Shown here piece after piece: positions 32,021-44,287 of a stretch of DNA of 64,000 nt (its first letter is position 1; every line of letters starts with the position of its first letter). This stretch comes from Vigna angularis (taxonomy: Eukaryota; Streptophyta; Magnoliopsida; Fabales; Fabaceae), in assembly GCF_016808095.1 (NCBI RefSeq), contig NC_068974.1, positions 22,676,825 through 22,740,824 of the forward strand. Direction: 5' to 3'. Below the pieces are notes generated by a model. That model ran no database searches, was not told where the DNA came from, and worked only from the letters and a program-made list of their open reading frames with translations. Both the position numbers and the translations under genes were made by a program.

Positions 32021-33010
32021 TTGGACCTAATGGAAATTGATAAAAGCATAAGGATGAGATAGTGAAATAAAATATGTTGCAATAAACGTAGAAAATGTAC
32101 TCATAAGAGGATTCTATGTGAAGAAATAAAGTTCATTTTTTTATCACATTAAAGTAAACTGAAAAATATTAAAACATACTAGGGAAACGTATCTAATATG
32201 ATTTAAGATGATCAAAGTTATGATCTTTCATTCATATTGTGTAAGCATGTGATGTGAACCACATTCACAAAAGAGCTTATTGAGAGGATCTTTAGGGTTA
32301 GAACCTTAAAAGAGTATTTCAAAATTTGGTAAATATATAGGGAACATAATCTTCAAAAAGTCAATATGTTGAGTTACAAAACTCTAAATGGTGTGTTTCC
32401 AAAACAGTATGGAAGATCACGTTCTGAACTACAAATTAGACTCAAGAAACACTCAATTTAGATGTGTAGAATGCAAGTTATGACTATAAGATAAAATTGG
32501 ACAAAAATAGAGATTCTAGAAATTAAGAAGGAGAAAAGAATAACATGGAGACAATAATAGAAGGAAAGAAACACTCTTAGACAAGAGGCAACAGAAAGTC
32601 CTTTGATACAACCAAGAATTATTGAATCACTCAAGAACCTAGGAGAATCACTCTCACTAAGATAGAAAGGAGAAAACCCTAATTTCTTTGCATACAAATC
32701 TGACTTGTCCATTTGATTCAAAAAGTTAAGGTTATAAGGGTTGATGTCTATGTTTCTAAAATTGGTCCCTTATTATGACATGAAAATAAAGACAAACTAA
32801 AACCCACTAATTGATTGACCCAAAGACATAATTTGGTTAACCAATTTTACAAAGATTGGGCCATTTTAAAAACAAACTCATAACTTGTAAAATAAAACAG
32901 CAGCAAAATGGTGCTTTAGTTCTCTTTCAATTGGGCCATAATGCAATTCACCAAAGTGGGCTTTTCTCCTTGAAATTTGGGCTTGTATTCAATTAATATG
33001 AATAGCACAT
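32021..33010. other. intergenic sequence, no gene
   Basis: I see no coding pattern longer than background, and no repeat that I can place. Confidence 0.5.
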
Positions 33011-33932
33011 GGGGTGTTACTCCCTCCACCACCACACCTTTCTCCCTCCACCTCCCCTTTACTATTTTGTCCCTCAGTAAAATTTTATTTTTAGGGTTAT
33101 TATTTTTTAATTTTACCCATTCACAACCTATTTCATTAATAACCTATTCTAGTCCCGTACATGAGTAAAATACTTTTCTTTCATTTTAACATTATATTTC
33201 TTCCTCTCTTTCTTTCGTCGTTGTGAGATACTACAAGTTGCAAAGGTTGGTGGTGGTGGAAAGAATTATCAAGTAGTCTCCCTCTCGTGGTGCAGTGCGT
33301 GGAGTGCTTCCTCGTATTCGAATAAACCTTGAAATAAAACCCTAAAATAAAAAGCGTAACCTTTAAACGGAGGTGACATCCTTCAACGGATGTCAACATC
33401 CTTCAACGGATGTCAACATCCTTCAACAAATGTCAACATCCGTTTAAGGAAAAACGGATGTCGACATCCGTTTTACCTTAAACGGATGATGACATCTGTT
33501 GAAGATGTCCCGTTTAAAGGTTACGTTTTTTATTTTAGAGTTTGTTTTGTTAGGGGACATCCGTTGAAGGATGTCACCTCCGTTGATGTATACTTCCTCA
33601 TGCTGGTTGATGCTCTGGACGTTCCTCGATGTTCCTCCACACCACGGCGGTGACGCTCACGCTCCTTCACACCACGGTAATGGAAGCTTTCAAACCAAAA
33701 AAAAAAACTGGGAAGAAAAAGGAATGGAAGTGCGGGAGGTGGGGAGGTGAAACGAAAATGGGGAAAGGGGAAGAGAGTTCCGTGGGTGGGTGCTGGGAAA
33801 GTAAAATTAAGGTTTCAAATTATTTAAAATAGGGTAAAAGTAAAAATCTTTTAACTTAAGGATATAATTGTATTTAAAATAATGTGGGGAGGTGGAGGAA
33901 GTATAGGGTGGTGGTGGAGGGAGCAACACCTT
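33011..33932. mobile_element. inverted-repeat DNA element with internal palindromes
   Basis: The termini GGGTGTTACTCCCTCCACCA (left) and GGTGGAGGGAGCAACACC (right) are inverted copies, extending to CCTCCACCTCCCC. Flanks AGCACAT and AGCACCT are a possible decayed duplication. The middle (33325-33585) is a large imperfect palindrome rich in GGATGT(C/T)(A/G)ACATCC. I recognise no transposase; it is probably a Mutator-like or other MITE. Confidence 0.75.
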
Positions 33933-34988
33933 AGCACCTATTGAAGAACTTCATTTTCTTTCCTTTCTCTGGTCCTAGTCATAGGTCCTCTAAGTTCTTC
34001 AAGAGGATCCTTCCCCTTGTTCTTGGTCACGTCTTCATCAGTATGTCTATACTACATTTAGTATGTGATGAGTGTGAGGAAAGAAAGTCATAGTATTATT
34101 TAAATAAGTTATTATCATCTTGAATATTCATTGTTGATAGTAATTCAAAAATATGCATTATCCGATATTAAAATGAAAGGATTCCACGAATTAAGTTGTT
34201 TATCTCATTAAGGAGATTATTTGTTTTTTGTATTGTTACAAGTTGGTTGTCAACCATGACAAACATTCTTTTGTTGAGATCATTTGTTTCCTCTTTAAAT
34301 GCCTGAATCCATGAGTTGAAGATACAAAGTGAAATTTTTAATAATAATTGTAAAGAAATACAATAAAATAAATTAAAGTCATTGAAATATAATAAAGCAA
34401 AGAGTAAAAGGATACAGAGTCAAAAGATCCCCAAACTTTGTCTTGTTTGTTAATAATTAATTTGGTTGACATTGAAATTCACTTGGTCGAAACATCCATT
34501 CATATCAATGGTCTAATTTGATAAATTGCCTTCCATTCGCTGCATTCTTCCTTGGATGTCTTCCATTCCATGCATTTTAATCTGCATGTCTTGCACAATT
34601 TGCCGCTCATACTTCCTCCATCTAGTCTTAATGCCTAATGGGACTAACCTTCAATTTCTTCGTGTCAAGCCTTGCCTAGAATAGAAAAACATGATACAAT
34701 TATTGATAACACCGTATGAACTATATAAATATTAATTTAATATTCATTCGTTATACCTTGATTAATTCGTCTTATACTTCATCCTTAACTTCAAAGTGCT
34801 TTGATATTGTGTTACGTGCAAATCCACTTAGTGAACTGAATAAATACCCTCGCACCATTTATCCTTTAAGACCATTTTTCATATTTGTGACATTATCTTT
34901 TGTATTCCAACAAAATTCGTTAGACACTATGACCTGATGGATGAACTATTAGGTGACAGATCGTGAAACAAGTGGTGGAGTGTGAACA
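33933..34988. other. intergenic sequence, no gene
   Basis: I see no supported gene or repeat. Confidence 0.5.
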
Positions 34989-35330
34989 TGAAGTTCGGGC
35001 AAACTCTTTCGCAAAGCAATGCTCGTTAGCTATAGTTAGGGTCAGACAATTTGCTATAGGTGTTAAACGATTGTGTTTTTAATAAAGCGTTTTAAGAGAA
35101 TATGTCAAATAAAGAAGGAAGACACACATATGTTTTTATACTAGTTTACTCAATCTAAGCTACGTCTAGTCTCCCTCAATAACCCTTGAGAGGTTCCACT
35201 AATCTTACCCAAGATTACAACTGAGTTTAACCTACTCATGGTTGTAAGTATTATCAGCACTCATGTTCCCTTAGTCAATCCTGACTTTCAGTATTTAGAT
35301 AGTTGTACTGGTTAATATTTTGATGTAGGA
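34989..35330 (-). repeat. truncated second copy of a minus-strand copia LTR
   Basis: It aligns with 36042-36430: TGAAGTTCG, TTTTTAATAAAGCGTTTTAA, AAATAAAGAAGGAAGACACA and AGATTACAACTGAGTTTAA are shared in order. It lacks the G-rich block present in the other copy. Confidence 0.75.
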
Positions 35331-36041
35331 TAAAATTTCTTGAGAACATAACAAAAAAGTAAGAATCTTAATCTCGTTGGTGTCATAACTTTTAGTTGAT
35401 TATTTTCTCCATAAGTCTTTTTCCAAAGATTCATTGTTAATAGATGATCTTCCTTTGGGAGAGTGAGAGCAACTTAGCCTTTGTCACTCAGGTTTGGTCT
35501 TGACATATTGGTTGATGTCACCAGTTATTTAATTTTTGAAGGATCTTCCTTCATTAAACGATATGAGATACTAAGCTTCCTTTTCTTCTTCATCGTGCTT
35601 TTGTTGGGTTTTAGACATATGTTCCTGTAAAATGAAAATACTTAACTCTGACATTTGTTATGCTTATACTTGTTATTTCTTTATGTAAGGCATTCCAATG
35701 TATTTGCTACCATATTGATTATTTATTAGTATATAATATTTTACTTCAAATAAACATTAATAATTTATAGATTATTATTTGTTCATGTCGTCTGACCAAC
35801 AATTCTTAACCAAGCATTCATACACTCACACACACAATATATAGTTTCCTTTTTTTGCAATGTCTAGTATTTCATCATGACATGATTTAAAAGGATGATC
35901 ACTCATTTCTTAGTGGATAAACTTTTCATCTTGAATGAAGGATGAAGGTTGAAGGTGTGCCCTTTCGTTTTCCATTGCGACTTAGATCATATCCTCAAGT
36001 CTTGTTAGGAACTAACCCCTAAGGTTAGCTCTAATACCAAT
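35331..36041 (-). pseudogene. interior relic of minus-strand LTR element with primer site
   Basis: The minus strand next to the LTR reads AATTGGTATTAGAGC (36027-36041), an initiator-Met primer-binding site. This is followed at about 35980 by an ATG with the short reading MENERAHLQPSSF. No conserved pol domain survives between the two LTR copies. Confidence 0.5.
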
Positions 36042-36980
36042 TGAAGTTCGAGAAAACACTAGAGAGGGGGGGTGGGGGAGGGGGGGTTTGAATACTTATT
36101 TCAAAAACTCTTTTGCAAATCAACGCTTGTTAGTTATAGCTGAGGTCAAATGATCTAATATAGGAATTAGATGATTGTGTTTTTAATAAAGCGTTTTAAG
36201 AGAGCATGTCAAATAAAGAAGGAAGACACACATGTTTTTATATTCGTTCACTCAATCTGAGCTATGTCCAATCTCCCTCAAGAACTCTTGAGAGGTTCCA
36301 TTAATCTTATCCAAGATTACAACTGAGTTTAAGCCACTCCTAGTTGCAAGTATTATTACCACTACTGGTCTAAATCACTCATGGTTCCCATAGTAAATCC
36401 TGACTAGTTCGAGTTTAACCACTCCTAGTATCCAAGTAGATCTTCTTTATATAGTCTCCTTAAGAAATGATCACTGGACACAGAGTTGACTTCTGAATAG
36501 ACTTCTTAGCCTTTTTAGGTAGCAGTTCAGACTGAAGTCTATATTGTAGTGTGATAGTTCTTTAACAATGTTTTCATTCAAATGTAGCTTGTACGACCTT
36601 TGCGTGCAAAGCTTGAGGAAACATGCTAAGAATTTCTTTTTATTTATCAACGTCTTTTTGTCCTTTGTGCAATGCTTCTAAATAAAGATTTATTATTGAT
36701 ATATCCTACACAGATTACAAGAACAAAGCATACAAATAGAGAGACACTTTTTCATACAACATTAAATGTTTTAAACGTTTATGATTGTTAAGCACGTTCC
36801 ATGTTCAAAACATTTTGTCACATGCCAGCACGTTTTGATAAATGCATTGTTCGAAGGTAAAGTGTTTGGTATTTATGATATGATCTTTTAAGCCTTCTGC
36901 TTCATAACCCAAACTAGGCATAAATATATCATTTAGTAATGCTTATCATAGCTTGATGTTCAAATGCCTTATCATTTTGT
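36042..36980 (-). mobile_element. minus-strand copia 5' LTR
   Basis: It starts beside the primer site with TGAAGTTCGAGAAAACAC. It has a guanine-rich tract at 36066-36086 on the plus strand and a minus-strand TATA box (TATATAAAGAAG, about 36448-36459). The outer boundary is unresolved. Confidence 0.6.
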
Positions 36981-37395
36981 TTAAGCGCAATAATGATTAG
37001 ACACTCTATTAAGAGTTTTATAATGTTTGGCACTCTTTATGTCTTAAGCCTTAGGCAGGTTTGAGATACCAAATAATTATGTGCCTCTTGATGGCTTTTA
37101 GCACGTTCTGCAAATGCTTGGTGGCTCACTAGGTTTATATGTTGAAGTTTTTAAGCATTAGCATTTGGCTCAACATTTGCATAGATTATGTTTCTATTGT
37201 ATTACATGTTCCTTTCATTTAGAGAGGATTTTACCTCAAGCATTGTATTCTTTATATTTATCTTATTTGATACAATGGATATATTGTTATATCTGATAAA
37301 CACATGTTTCATCTAGTATTTGTCATTATTAACTTTTATAACTTACGATCAATATTTCGTTGAAAATATTTTGTTGAATGTTGTTTGATAAACTT

Positions 37396-37734
37396 TCAAA
37401 CATGAGTTACTAGACAATCTAGCTCCTCTAAATGATTTTGTCTCAATAGAACACACGTTAAGCAAGATCTCAAAGACAACAACAAATAAATGAGATGGAT
37501 CTTAACGATCAAATGAAATACATTCCATAGGAACCATTGTTTGAAGGTGGTACTGCCTAACTCCACCACCTTCACTGTCACATATGGGTCATATAGCCTT
37601 GACCTGATTGAATATGTGCCATTTCTTCCATCCGGTGGGACCTCATTATTTGGTGGATCAAAATGAAAAGCCCTAATGGTTGATGTCTTAGACTCATTAT
37701 TTGAGAAGCTTACTACTAAGCTAGATGGTTTCAT
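37396..37734 (-). CDS. unrecognised 112-codon ORF
   Basis: This minus-strand frame encodes a compositionally protein-like first half (FHFDPPNNEVPPDG, YDPYVTVKVVELG) and a hydrophobic second half (residues 65-95). The change in character at about residue 62 and a nearby GT suggest the true exon may end there. I do not recognise the family. It could be a captured or relic exon, since both flanks are repeats. Existence as a gene is doubtful. Confidence 0.2.
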   Translation of the reverse strand: MKPSSLVVSFSNNESKTSTIRAFHFDPPNNEVPPDGRNGTYSIRSRLYDPYVTVKVVELGSTTFKQWFLWNVFHLIVKIHLIYLLLSLRSCLTCVLLRQNHLEELDCLVTHV

Positions 37735-38159
37735 AGATGTTATGGGGACTGGAAACTCTCATTTTTGAGAAAAACAAATCATTCACAGCGAAAAGCCAAG
37801 TGATTGCTATCGAGAAACGAAATGAAAATCCTAATAAGCAAGTCGACATAATGCATCATAATTAATTCAACTTTCCAATACATAGAAAGTGACATTTTCA
37901 AAATGTTAGCAAGCATGAACATACATGATGATCAAGTTATGGAACAATGTCATTATTTGTTGTGCTCAAATCCACCCGTACCAAACGGCTAATGGGCAGG
38001 CCACCATATCGACAATCAAAGTTAGTTAGTATGATGACAGGAAGTAGATGAATAACTCATTTGTAATAAGTTCCTTTGTTAATGAATAAAACCTCCTCAA
38101 CAAATATAAGACTTAAAAATAGATATAGACCCTCCTCAACCTAAAAAACCCTTAGTGGA

Positions 38160-38710
38160 AGATGTTCTAGATGAAAGACTTTTTTTAGCGACCATGATCA
38201 AGTGGCTCAATATGAGTTGGAATTTTATACAAGGAAAATTGTCAAACCAAAAATTATAAATTTTCAATCTTTTGCATCAATCAGTCTTTATTTCAATCAT
38301 TACCTTCTATTTAAAGGGATCTCAAACTTTGTTATGATAGACTATCCACACTATGCAAATCTCATAAAAGTATGTTATTCAAACATAAAGATCACTACTA
38401 ATTGGTACCTCTTCAGTGAGGTTAACAAGAAAAAAAAATTAGAATAAAACATGATCATTGTTTAATATAGTGCATCTGAAATATCAAGGTTGACAATCAT
38501 TTCTAGACATACTAGAAAACCTCTCACACAATTGTGAGAAGGGGTTGGCTTTTATGGGCAGACCAAATATGCATGGTCAAAATATTAAAATTGTTTGTTT
38601 GATAAACATAAATGACAAACTTCTCCATTGGGTGGTGGTGCATATATAAACACCGCATCTTACTAATTTGCAAAAGTAATGTAAGAGGACATTTTATGAT
38701 ATGAGCCCTC
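38160..38710 (+). pseudogene. env-like (putative plant transposon protein) ORF relic, first half
   Basis: The longest open part, 38202-38447, reads ELEFYTRKIVKPKI, LLFKGISNFVMIDYPHYANL and IKVCYSNIKI. This parallels the intact env-like protein at 3917-5038 (IMELQGRYYPDLVRIFYFNL). After stops, KLLHWVVVHI (about 38610-38640) matches its LLHYLIVWLL. The frame is then cut by the LTR element inserted at 38716 and continues at 43651. It is an old copy of a retrotransposon third ORF. Confidence 0.7.
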
Positions 38711-38715
38711 AAAAA

Positions 38716-40060
38716 TGTTACCAATGAGGAGTATTGGTGTCTTGAAGATAATGATTTTGATGATGTTACAAAGTGAAGAATATGAAGACCCTTGTTGTAT
38801 TAAGTTTAAAAGCATTCATGTATGTTGGCCCGTGAGGTAAGGGAACAAGAGCCCAGATGCAAAGTAGAGAAAAAGAAAACCAAACACAACAACTAAAAGG
38901 TCGAACGACGTATAGCAGTTGAAAGCCGAACAAAACAGATAAACACAACACATGTACAAGACCGAACGATCACTAACAGATGAAGGTCGAAAGCAGTTAA
39001 AGACTGAACGACGTTGAACACAAGCCGAACAATATTGAGTCAAACCATTCCTGTAGAATAAAATGTTTAGAGTTGGAAGAAGAGAGAGAAGAAGAGGTTA
39101 GGAACGATCGGTGGAAGGCATGGCCAAGACCAAGGGCGATATCACCAAGACCGAGCAGTTTGGACCGAGCAATGGAAAGCATGACCGAGACCAAGCGACA
39201 CATAAATATGACCTAGCTGTTGGACGGTGAAGTAGTGGTAGGAAGGATTGAGTCCTGGCAATTGAGCAGAGGTATGAACGAAGCCTAACGATAGAAAGCT
39301 CTAAGGAGTCGAGGCCGGATGGTGAAAGTTTTAAAAGCTAAAGCCGAACGGTGAAAAGCGTTAAGGAATCAAGCGACAGTTGTAATATGGCTTTTCAGTT
39401 TCTGACACTGCAAGAACATGGGCTTATAAATAGAGGTCTTCATAACTCTTAGCATGTAATTTTTCATTTGAGAGTATAGAGTTGTGTGCCTAAGGGAAGC
39501 TCTCTAAGAGTGAAAAGGAAACTTTGCGAATTTGAGAATACAGTTTGTCTAAGGCAGTTCTCAAGTGTTAATTCTTGCTCTTGTAAAGTCTTGTGAATAG
39601 GAGAAGCTCGCGCTTTGTGTGTCAAAGGTCGGAGTTGTTCTCTTGAAGTTGGCTGAGTGTTCGTGCTTCCGGTTCGTTTGTCGAAGGAAGCTTCTTCCAG
39701 TTCATTTGTCGAAGGAAGATTGTTCTGTTCGTTTTTCGAACGAAAGGTGTTCTCATTTCTTAATCTTCATTCACTATCTTGTAAACTGTACAAATTGTGA
39801 AATTGTTTTTAGTGAAAAAGGTTAATCACTATTCATAGTGATTAACGATTGGACGTATAATCTTTTGATTCGAACCAGGATAAAAATCATTTGTGTGAGT
39901 TTTCAACTCCTTATATTCTTTACATTTTCTGCACATCAACTGTTTGATAAAACGATTATAAGAAAATTAAAGGAACCACTTTTTTTAAATTGACCGAACA
40001 CGCTTTTACACTATATTATTCCGCTACGCGACTCGACGATACCGATTGTTTGGACCAACA
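38716..40060 (+). repeat. 5' LTR of non-autonomous SIRE-type element
   Basis: TG...CA ends. A TATA box (TATAAATAGAG) lies at about 39424-39434. CGAACG/ACCGA(A/G) motifs are frequent in U3 (38900-39360). Confidence 0.95.
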
Positions 40061-40104
40061 ATTGGTATCAAAGCTTGCGTTGATAGTTTTTCAATTTTTT
40101 TGAA

Positions 40105-40759
40105 AATGGACGGTCATTACCAAATGTATGCTGAGGGTGCTCTATTGATAGATCTCCTTTGTTTATAGGGGAAAATTATATTTTTTGGAAAATAAGAATG
40201 CAAATATTTTTAGAGTCAATCGACAACGTATTTGGGAAGTTGTTTTGAATGGACCAATTATTCCTAGTATTTTTGTAAATGATATGCAGGTTGGAAATCA
40301 TTTTTATAGTGGACTATGGATGAAAACAAAATGGCACAATATGATGTTAGGGCTAGGAATATAGTTTTATCTGTACTAACCCTTGATGATTTCTTCAAAG
40401 TTTTTGTTTATGAAAGTGCTCAAGAAATGTGGAAATTCTTAAGAGTTACTCATGATAAAGTCACGGATGTGGCTAAGTTGACGTTGTCTGATTCAAGCTC
40501 TACATCAAAGTCCTTAAGCTCAAGCAATTCAGATTTGCAAGAAAATCTATGGTTGATGGCCAACAATGAATCATCTGGAAGCCAACACTTGAAGAAAAAG
40601 AAGGACAATCAAGGCTCCTCATCAAGCTTCAAACATTATCGATGTGGTGAAAGAGGCCATATAAAAGTCGATTGTTCAAGCAACAAGATAAATGAAGAAA
40701 GAAAGGAAAAGAAAAGTCACAAAAAGAAGGTCTACATTGCTTGGAATTATAATGACTGA
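40105..40759 (+). pseudogene. degraded copia gag, first part
   Basis: From ATG at 40105 the capsid text is frame-broken (ENYIFWK and RMQIFLESIDN lie in another frame). 40316-40759 then reads openly: NKMAQYDVRARNIVLSVL, AQEMWKFLRVTHDKVTDVAK, a Ser-rich linker that replaces most of the capsid C-terminal half, and a knuckle-like RCGERGHIKVDC whose first Cys is His. The sequence is internally deleted and not a working gag. Confidence 0.85.
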
Positions 40760-40792
40760 AGTAGCACAAGTGATTCTATTGAAGAAGCAAAC

Positions 40793-41371
40793 TTGTGTTT
40801 GACAGCTAATATTGATGACTCTACAAGCCAAGTTAGTTATTCTAGTTCTGAAACTTCTGAGTTGGACTTGCAAAAAGTCTTTCTTGAATTGCTAAATGAA
40901 TTTGAAAAATTGAATGTTGCTCATAAAAATTTGAAAAATGACTTTAAGGATTTGAAAATTAAATATGAGAAGGCATTAGATGAAGAAGTTATTTTAAGGA
41001 ATAAAATCTACAATTTAAAAATGAAAGAGTCTTCAAATATTGAACATCCTGTTGAATGTCTTTCATGCAAGAGTCACATGCTTGATATTGATATCCTTGA
41101 AAATCTTCTTGAAGTGGCAACTACAAAGAATAATGTTGAAATGCCTATACTTGTTAAAAAGGTTTATAAAAACAAAGGTGTGCATAAAAAGAAGAATCAA
41201 TTTAGAAGAGTTCGTAGAGTATGGGTTGAAAAATGAACTGTGTGTTATAGAAACCCAAATGATCTCACATGTTTTTACTGTATGAAAATGGGGCACACTT
41301 CTAACAAATGTAGAATTAAACATTTTGATGTTACAAATGGAAAATATGCTTCGATTCCTGTTATCAAGTAA
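40793..41371 (+). pseudogene. degraded copia gag, C-terminal coiled coil and second knuckle
   Basis: 40793-41236 encodes a Leu/Lys/Glu-rich probable coiled coil (LQKVFLELLNEFEKLNVAHK), then VWVEK and a stop at 41234-41236. In the same frame beyond the stop comes CFYCMKMGHTSNKC, the same knuckle as at 300-345 in the left-edge element. It ends VIK at about 41368. Confidence 0.85.
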
Positions 41372-42296
41372 TTTGTCTCTAACCTCAAAGGACCCGAATG
41401 AGATTATGGGGACCAAAACTCTATTGTTATATTTTGCAGGTTAATTTTTCAAAAGGAAAATAAGGTTATATAGTATCATGGTAATTTTTAAGAGCTTTGA
41501 AAATAATTTATGAATGCTAAATGTGTCTTAGGTTGAAAATTTCGCCTAAATTTGCATTTTTTGGAAATTGACGTAAATAATCGTTTACCAAGGGATGATA
41601 ATCAATTATCAAGGTCATTTTCACTCTAACGTACAAATTTGGCTCGCAAATAATCGATTATTTAAAGTGATAATCGATTATATTAAGTTAAAACGTAAAA
41701 ATAAAAAAAATAAAGAAACTCTTTTTAAAAAAAAAATTTGGAATCTTTTTTTGATTTTAAGGGGAATATTACTTTAAGGGGAGTAATTTTTAATGAATTA
41801 AAAGGACCAAAAATCTTTTTTATTTAACTAATTTAGGGAAAGCATTAAGATTAGATGATTTTTTTTAATCAAACTGGAAGAATTTTTTTTATCTTATGTT
41901 ATTATTTTGTGGTAATTAGTACTTATTTGAGGCGGAGATATATGAGTTTGTTTGAATTAAAAGGACCAAAATGTTCTCCCCCTATTTCATATCTTATTAT
42001 TTATCTCTATTCTAAGATCAATTACTCTTTTCCCCTTATAATATTTGAATTGCATCTGGGACTCAACAATTTTATAATATTTGAATTGCATCTATTCTTT
42101 TGTTGAGGGGGAGCAACACTTAAGGGGGAGAACATTTTGAGGGGGAGTATATTTTCTTTTTACTTATGATAAAAAGGGGGAGAACAACTTCTAGTGCAGT
42201 TACTACTAACTTGTTTGTAGGTTTGAATTTTGAGTAGATATTTAAAAAAATGCTTTTAAACAGGGAATTTTTTATCATCATCAGAAAGAGGGAGAT
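41372..42296 (+). other. 3' untranslated interior with palindromes and polypurine tracts
   Basis: There are two ATAATCGATTAT palindromes at about 41650-41684 and related ones just upstream. Purine tracts of the GGGGGAG type occur at about 41757, 41776, 42105, 42121, 42140 and 42171, plus AAAGAGGGAGA abutting the 3' LTR. No coding sequence. Confidence 0.8.
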
Positions 42297-43645
42297 TGTT
42301 ACCAATGAGGAGCATTGGTGTCTTGAAGATAATGATTTTGATGATGTTACAAAGTGAAGAATATGAAGACCCTTGTTATATTAAGTTTAAAAGCATTCCT
42401 GTATGTTGGCCCGCGAGGAAAGGGAACAAGAGCCCAAATGTAAAGTAGAGAAAAAGAAAATCGAACACAATAGCTAAAAGGTCGAACGACGTATAGCAGT
42501 TGAAAGCCAAACAAAATAGATAAACACAACACATGCACAAGAACGAACGGGCACTAACAAATCAAGGTTGAATGCAGTTAAAGACCGAACGACGTTGAAC
42601 ACAAGCCGAACAATATTTAGTCAAACCATTCCTGTAGAATAAAATGTTAAGAGTTGGAAGAAGAGAGAGAGAGAAGAAGAGGTTAGGACCGAGCGGTGGA
42701 AGGCATGACCAAGAAGAAGGGAGGTATGACCAAGACCGAGCAGTTTGGACCGAGTAGTGAAAGGCATGACCAGGACCAAGCAAGACATAAATATGACTGA
42801 GCGGTTGGACGGTGAAACAAAGGTAGGAAGGATTGAGTCCTGGAAACTAAGTAGAGGCAAGACCGAGGCCGAACAGTGGAAAGTTGTAAGGAGTCAAGGC
42901 CGAACGTTGAAATTTGTAAGGGCTAAAGTCGAAAGGTGAAAAGCGTTAAGGAATCAAGTGACAGTTGTAATATGGCTTTTCAATTTCTAACACTACATGA
43001 ACATGGGCTTATAAATAAAGGTCTTCACATTTCTTAGCATGTAACTTTTCATTTGAGAGTATTAGAGTTGTGTGCCTAAGGGAAGTTCTCTAAGAGTGAA
43101 AAGGGAACTTTGTGAATTTGAGAATACAGTTTGTCTGAGGAAGTTCTCAAGTGCTAATTCTTGCTCTTGTCAAGTCTTGTGAATAGGAGAAGCTCGCGCT
43201 TTGTGTGTCAAAGGTCGGAGTTGTTCTCTTGAAGTTGGCTGAGTGTTCATGCTTCCAGTTCGTTTGTCGAAGGAAGCTTCTTCCAGTTCATTTGTCGAAG
43301 GAAGATTGTTCCGTTCATTTTTCGAACGAAAGGTGTTCTCATTTCTTAATCTTCATTCACTATCTTGTAATCTGTACAAATTGTGAAACTGTTTTTAGTG
43401 AAAAAGGTTAATCACTATTCATAGTGATTAATTACTAGACGTAGAATCTTTTGATTCGAACCAGGATAAAAATCATTTGTGTGAGTTTTCTACTCCCTAT
43501 ATTCTTTACATTTTCTGCACATCAACTGTTTGATAAAACGTTTATAAGAAAATTAAAGGAACCATTTTTTTTAAATTGACCGAACACGCTTTACGCTATT
43601 TTATTTCGCTGCACGACTCGACGATACCGATTGCTGGTACCAACA
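42297..43645 (+). repeat. 3' LTR of non-autonomous SIRE-type element
   Basis: This is a close copy of 38716-40060 with scattered substitutions and short indels (for example an extra GAGA near 42670). The TATA-like box is TATAAATAAAG at about 43010. Confidence 0.95.
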
Positions 43646-43650
43646 AAAAA

Positions 43651-44180
43651 TAATATTTCTATTTATTGACCTCATCATATTATGCAAAATATGCTTAAAT
43701 GCAAGACTAGTGATGTTTCTTTTCTATACGATACTTTGATCACTTGAACCATGCAATATGGAAGAGTTGAACTTTGTACCAAGGCACACACCACTATAGG
43801 ATTGAGACACCATTTTTCTATAAGTTCTTTGAAAAAGCTCAATATGGTTAATGTGAATGGTGTCCGACAACATGTTCGGTCAAATATGATGATGATGAAT
43901 CACAGCCACAGCCACAAGGTCCTTTGCATGAAGACACTATAACATGTACCCATCATTCTTGTGACAATTTTCAGCAAGGACCCTTCCATTCACTTACTGA
44001 AATTCTAACTCAAATATGGGGCGAGGTGTAAGACATGCAAATTTGAATGTAGCAAATGAAAGACAATTTATCAAATCTGACCCTCAATATAAACCAACAT
44101 TTTGACCAAATGAATTTCGATGTCAATCAATTTTTTGACATACTAGACAAAGTTTAGGAATCTATTGACCGAATTGTATC
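43651..44180 (+). pseudogene. env-like ORF relic, second half
   Basis: Immediately after the target duplication the text NNISIY, stop, PHHIMQNMLKCK parallels the env-like protein's SIPLNWPHLIQTIMLKAK. Further on, an acidic/Met-His-rich part and a decayed heptad-like tail (NLTLNINQHFDQMNFDVNQF, about 44080-44150) correspond to the coiled-coil end. It continues 38160-38710, showing the LTR element landed inside this ORF. Confidence 0.65.
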
Positions 44181-44287
44181 CTTCTACTCTTTGCTTCATT
44201 ATATTTCAACGACTTTAATTTAATTCAGTTATATAGTATTTCTTTACATTTATTATTAAAATTTTCACTTTTGTGTCTTTAACTCAT

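Larger units (their letters stand above)
38716..43645 (+). mobile_element. complete non-autonomous SIRE-type copia element, TSD AAAAA
   Basis: LTRs 38716-40060 (1345 bp) and 42297-43645 (1349 bp) both begin TGTTACCAATGAGGAG and end ACCAACA. The direct repeat AAAAA flanks the element (38711-38715 and 43646-43650). The primer-binding site TTGGTATCAAAGC is at 40062-40074 and polypurine tracts end at 42296. The interior is only 2.2 kb and holds degraded gag and a 3' untranslated region; pol is absent, so movement would need proteins supplied in trans. It is related to the SIRE-type element at the left edge (same second zinc knuckle and reiterated polypurine tracts). Confidence 0.95.

Noticed and set aside
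38524..39203. Several minus-strand frames across the LTR of the non-autonomous element
   Set aside because: They are duplicated in the second LTR at 42347-42860 and have no domain; they are LTR shadows.
39850..39895. GATTCGAACC-type box resembling a tRNA B box (also at 43450)
   Set aside because: It is an LTR motif present in both LTRs without a cloverleaf around it.
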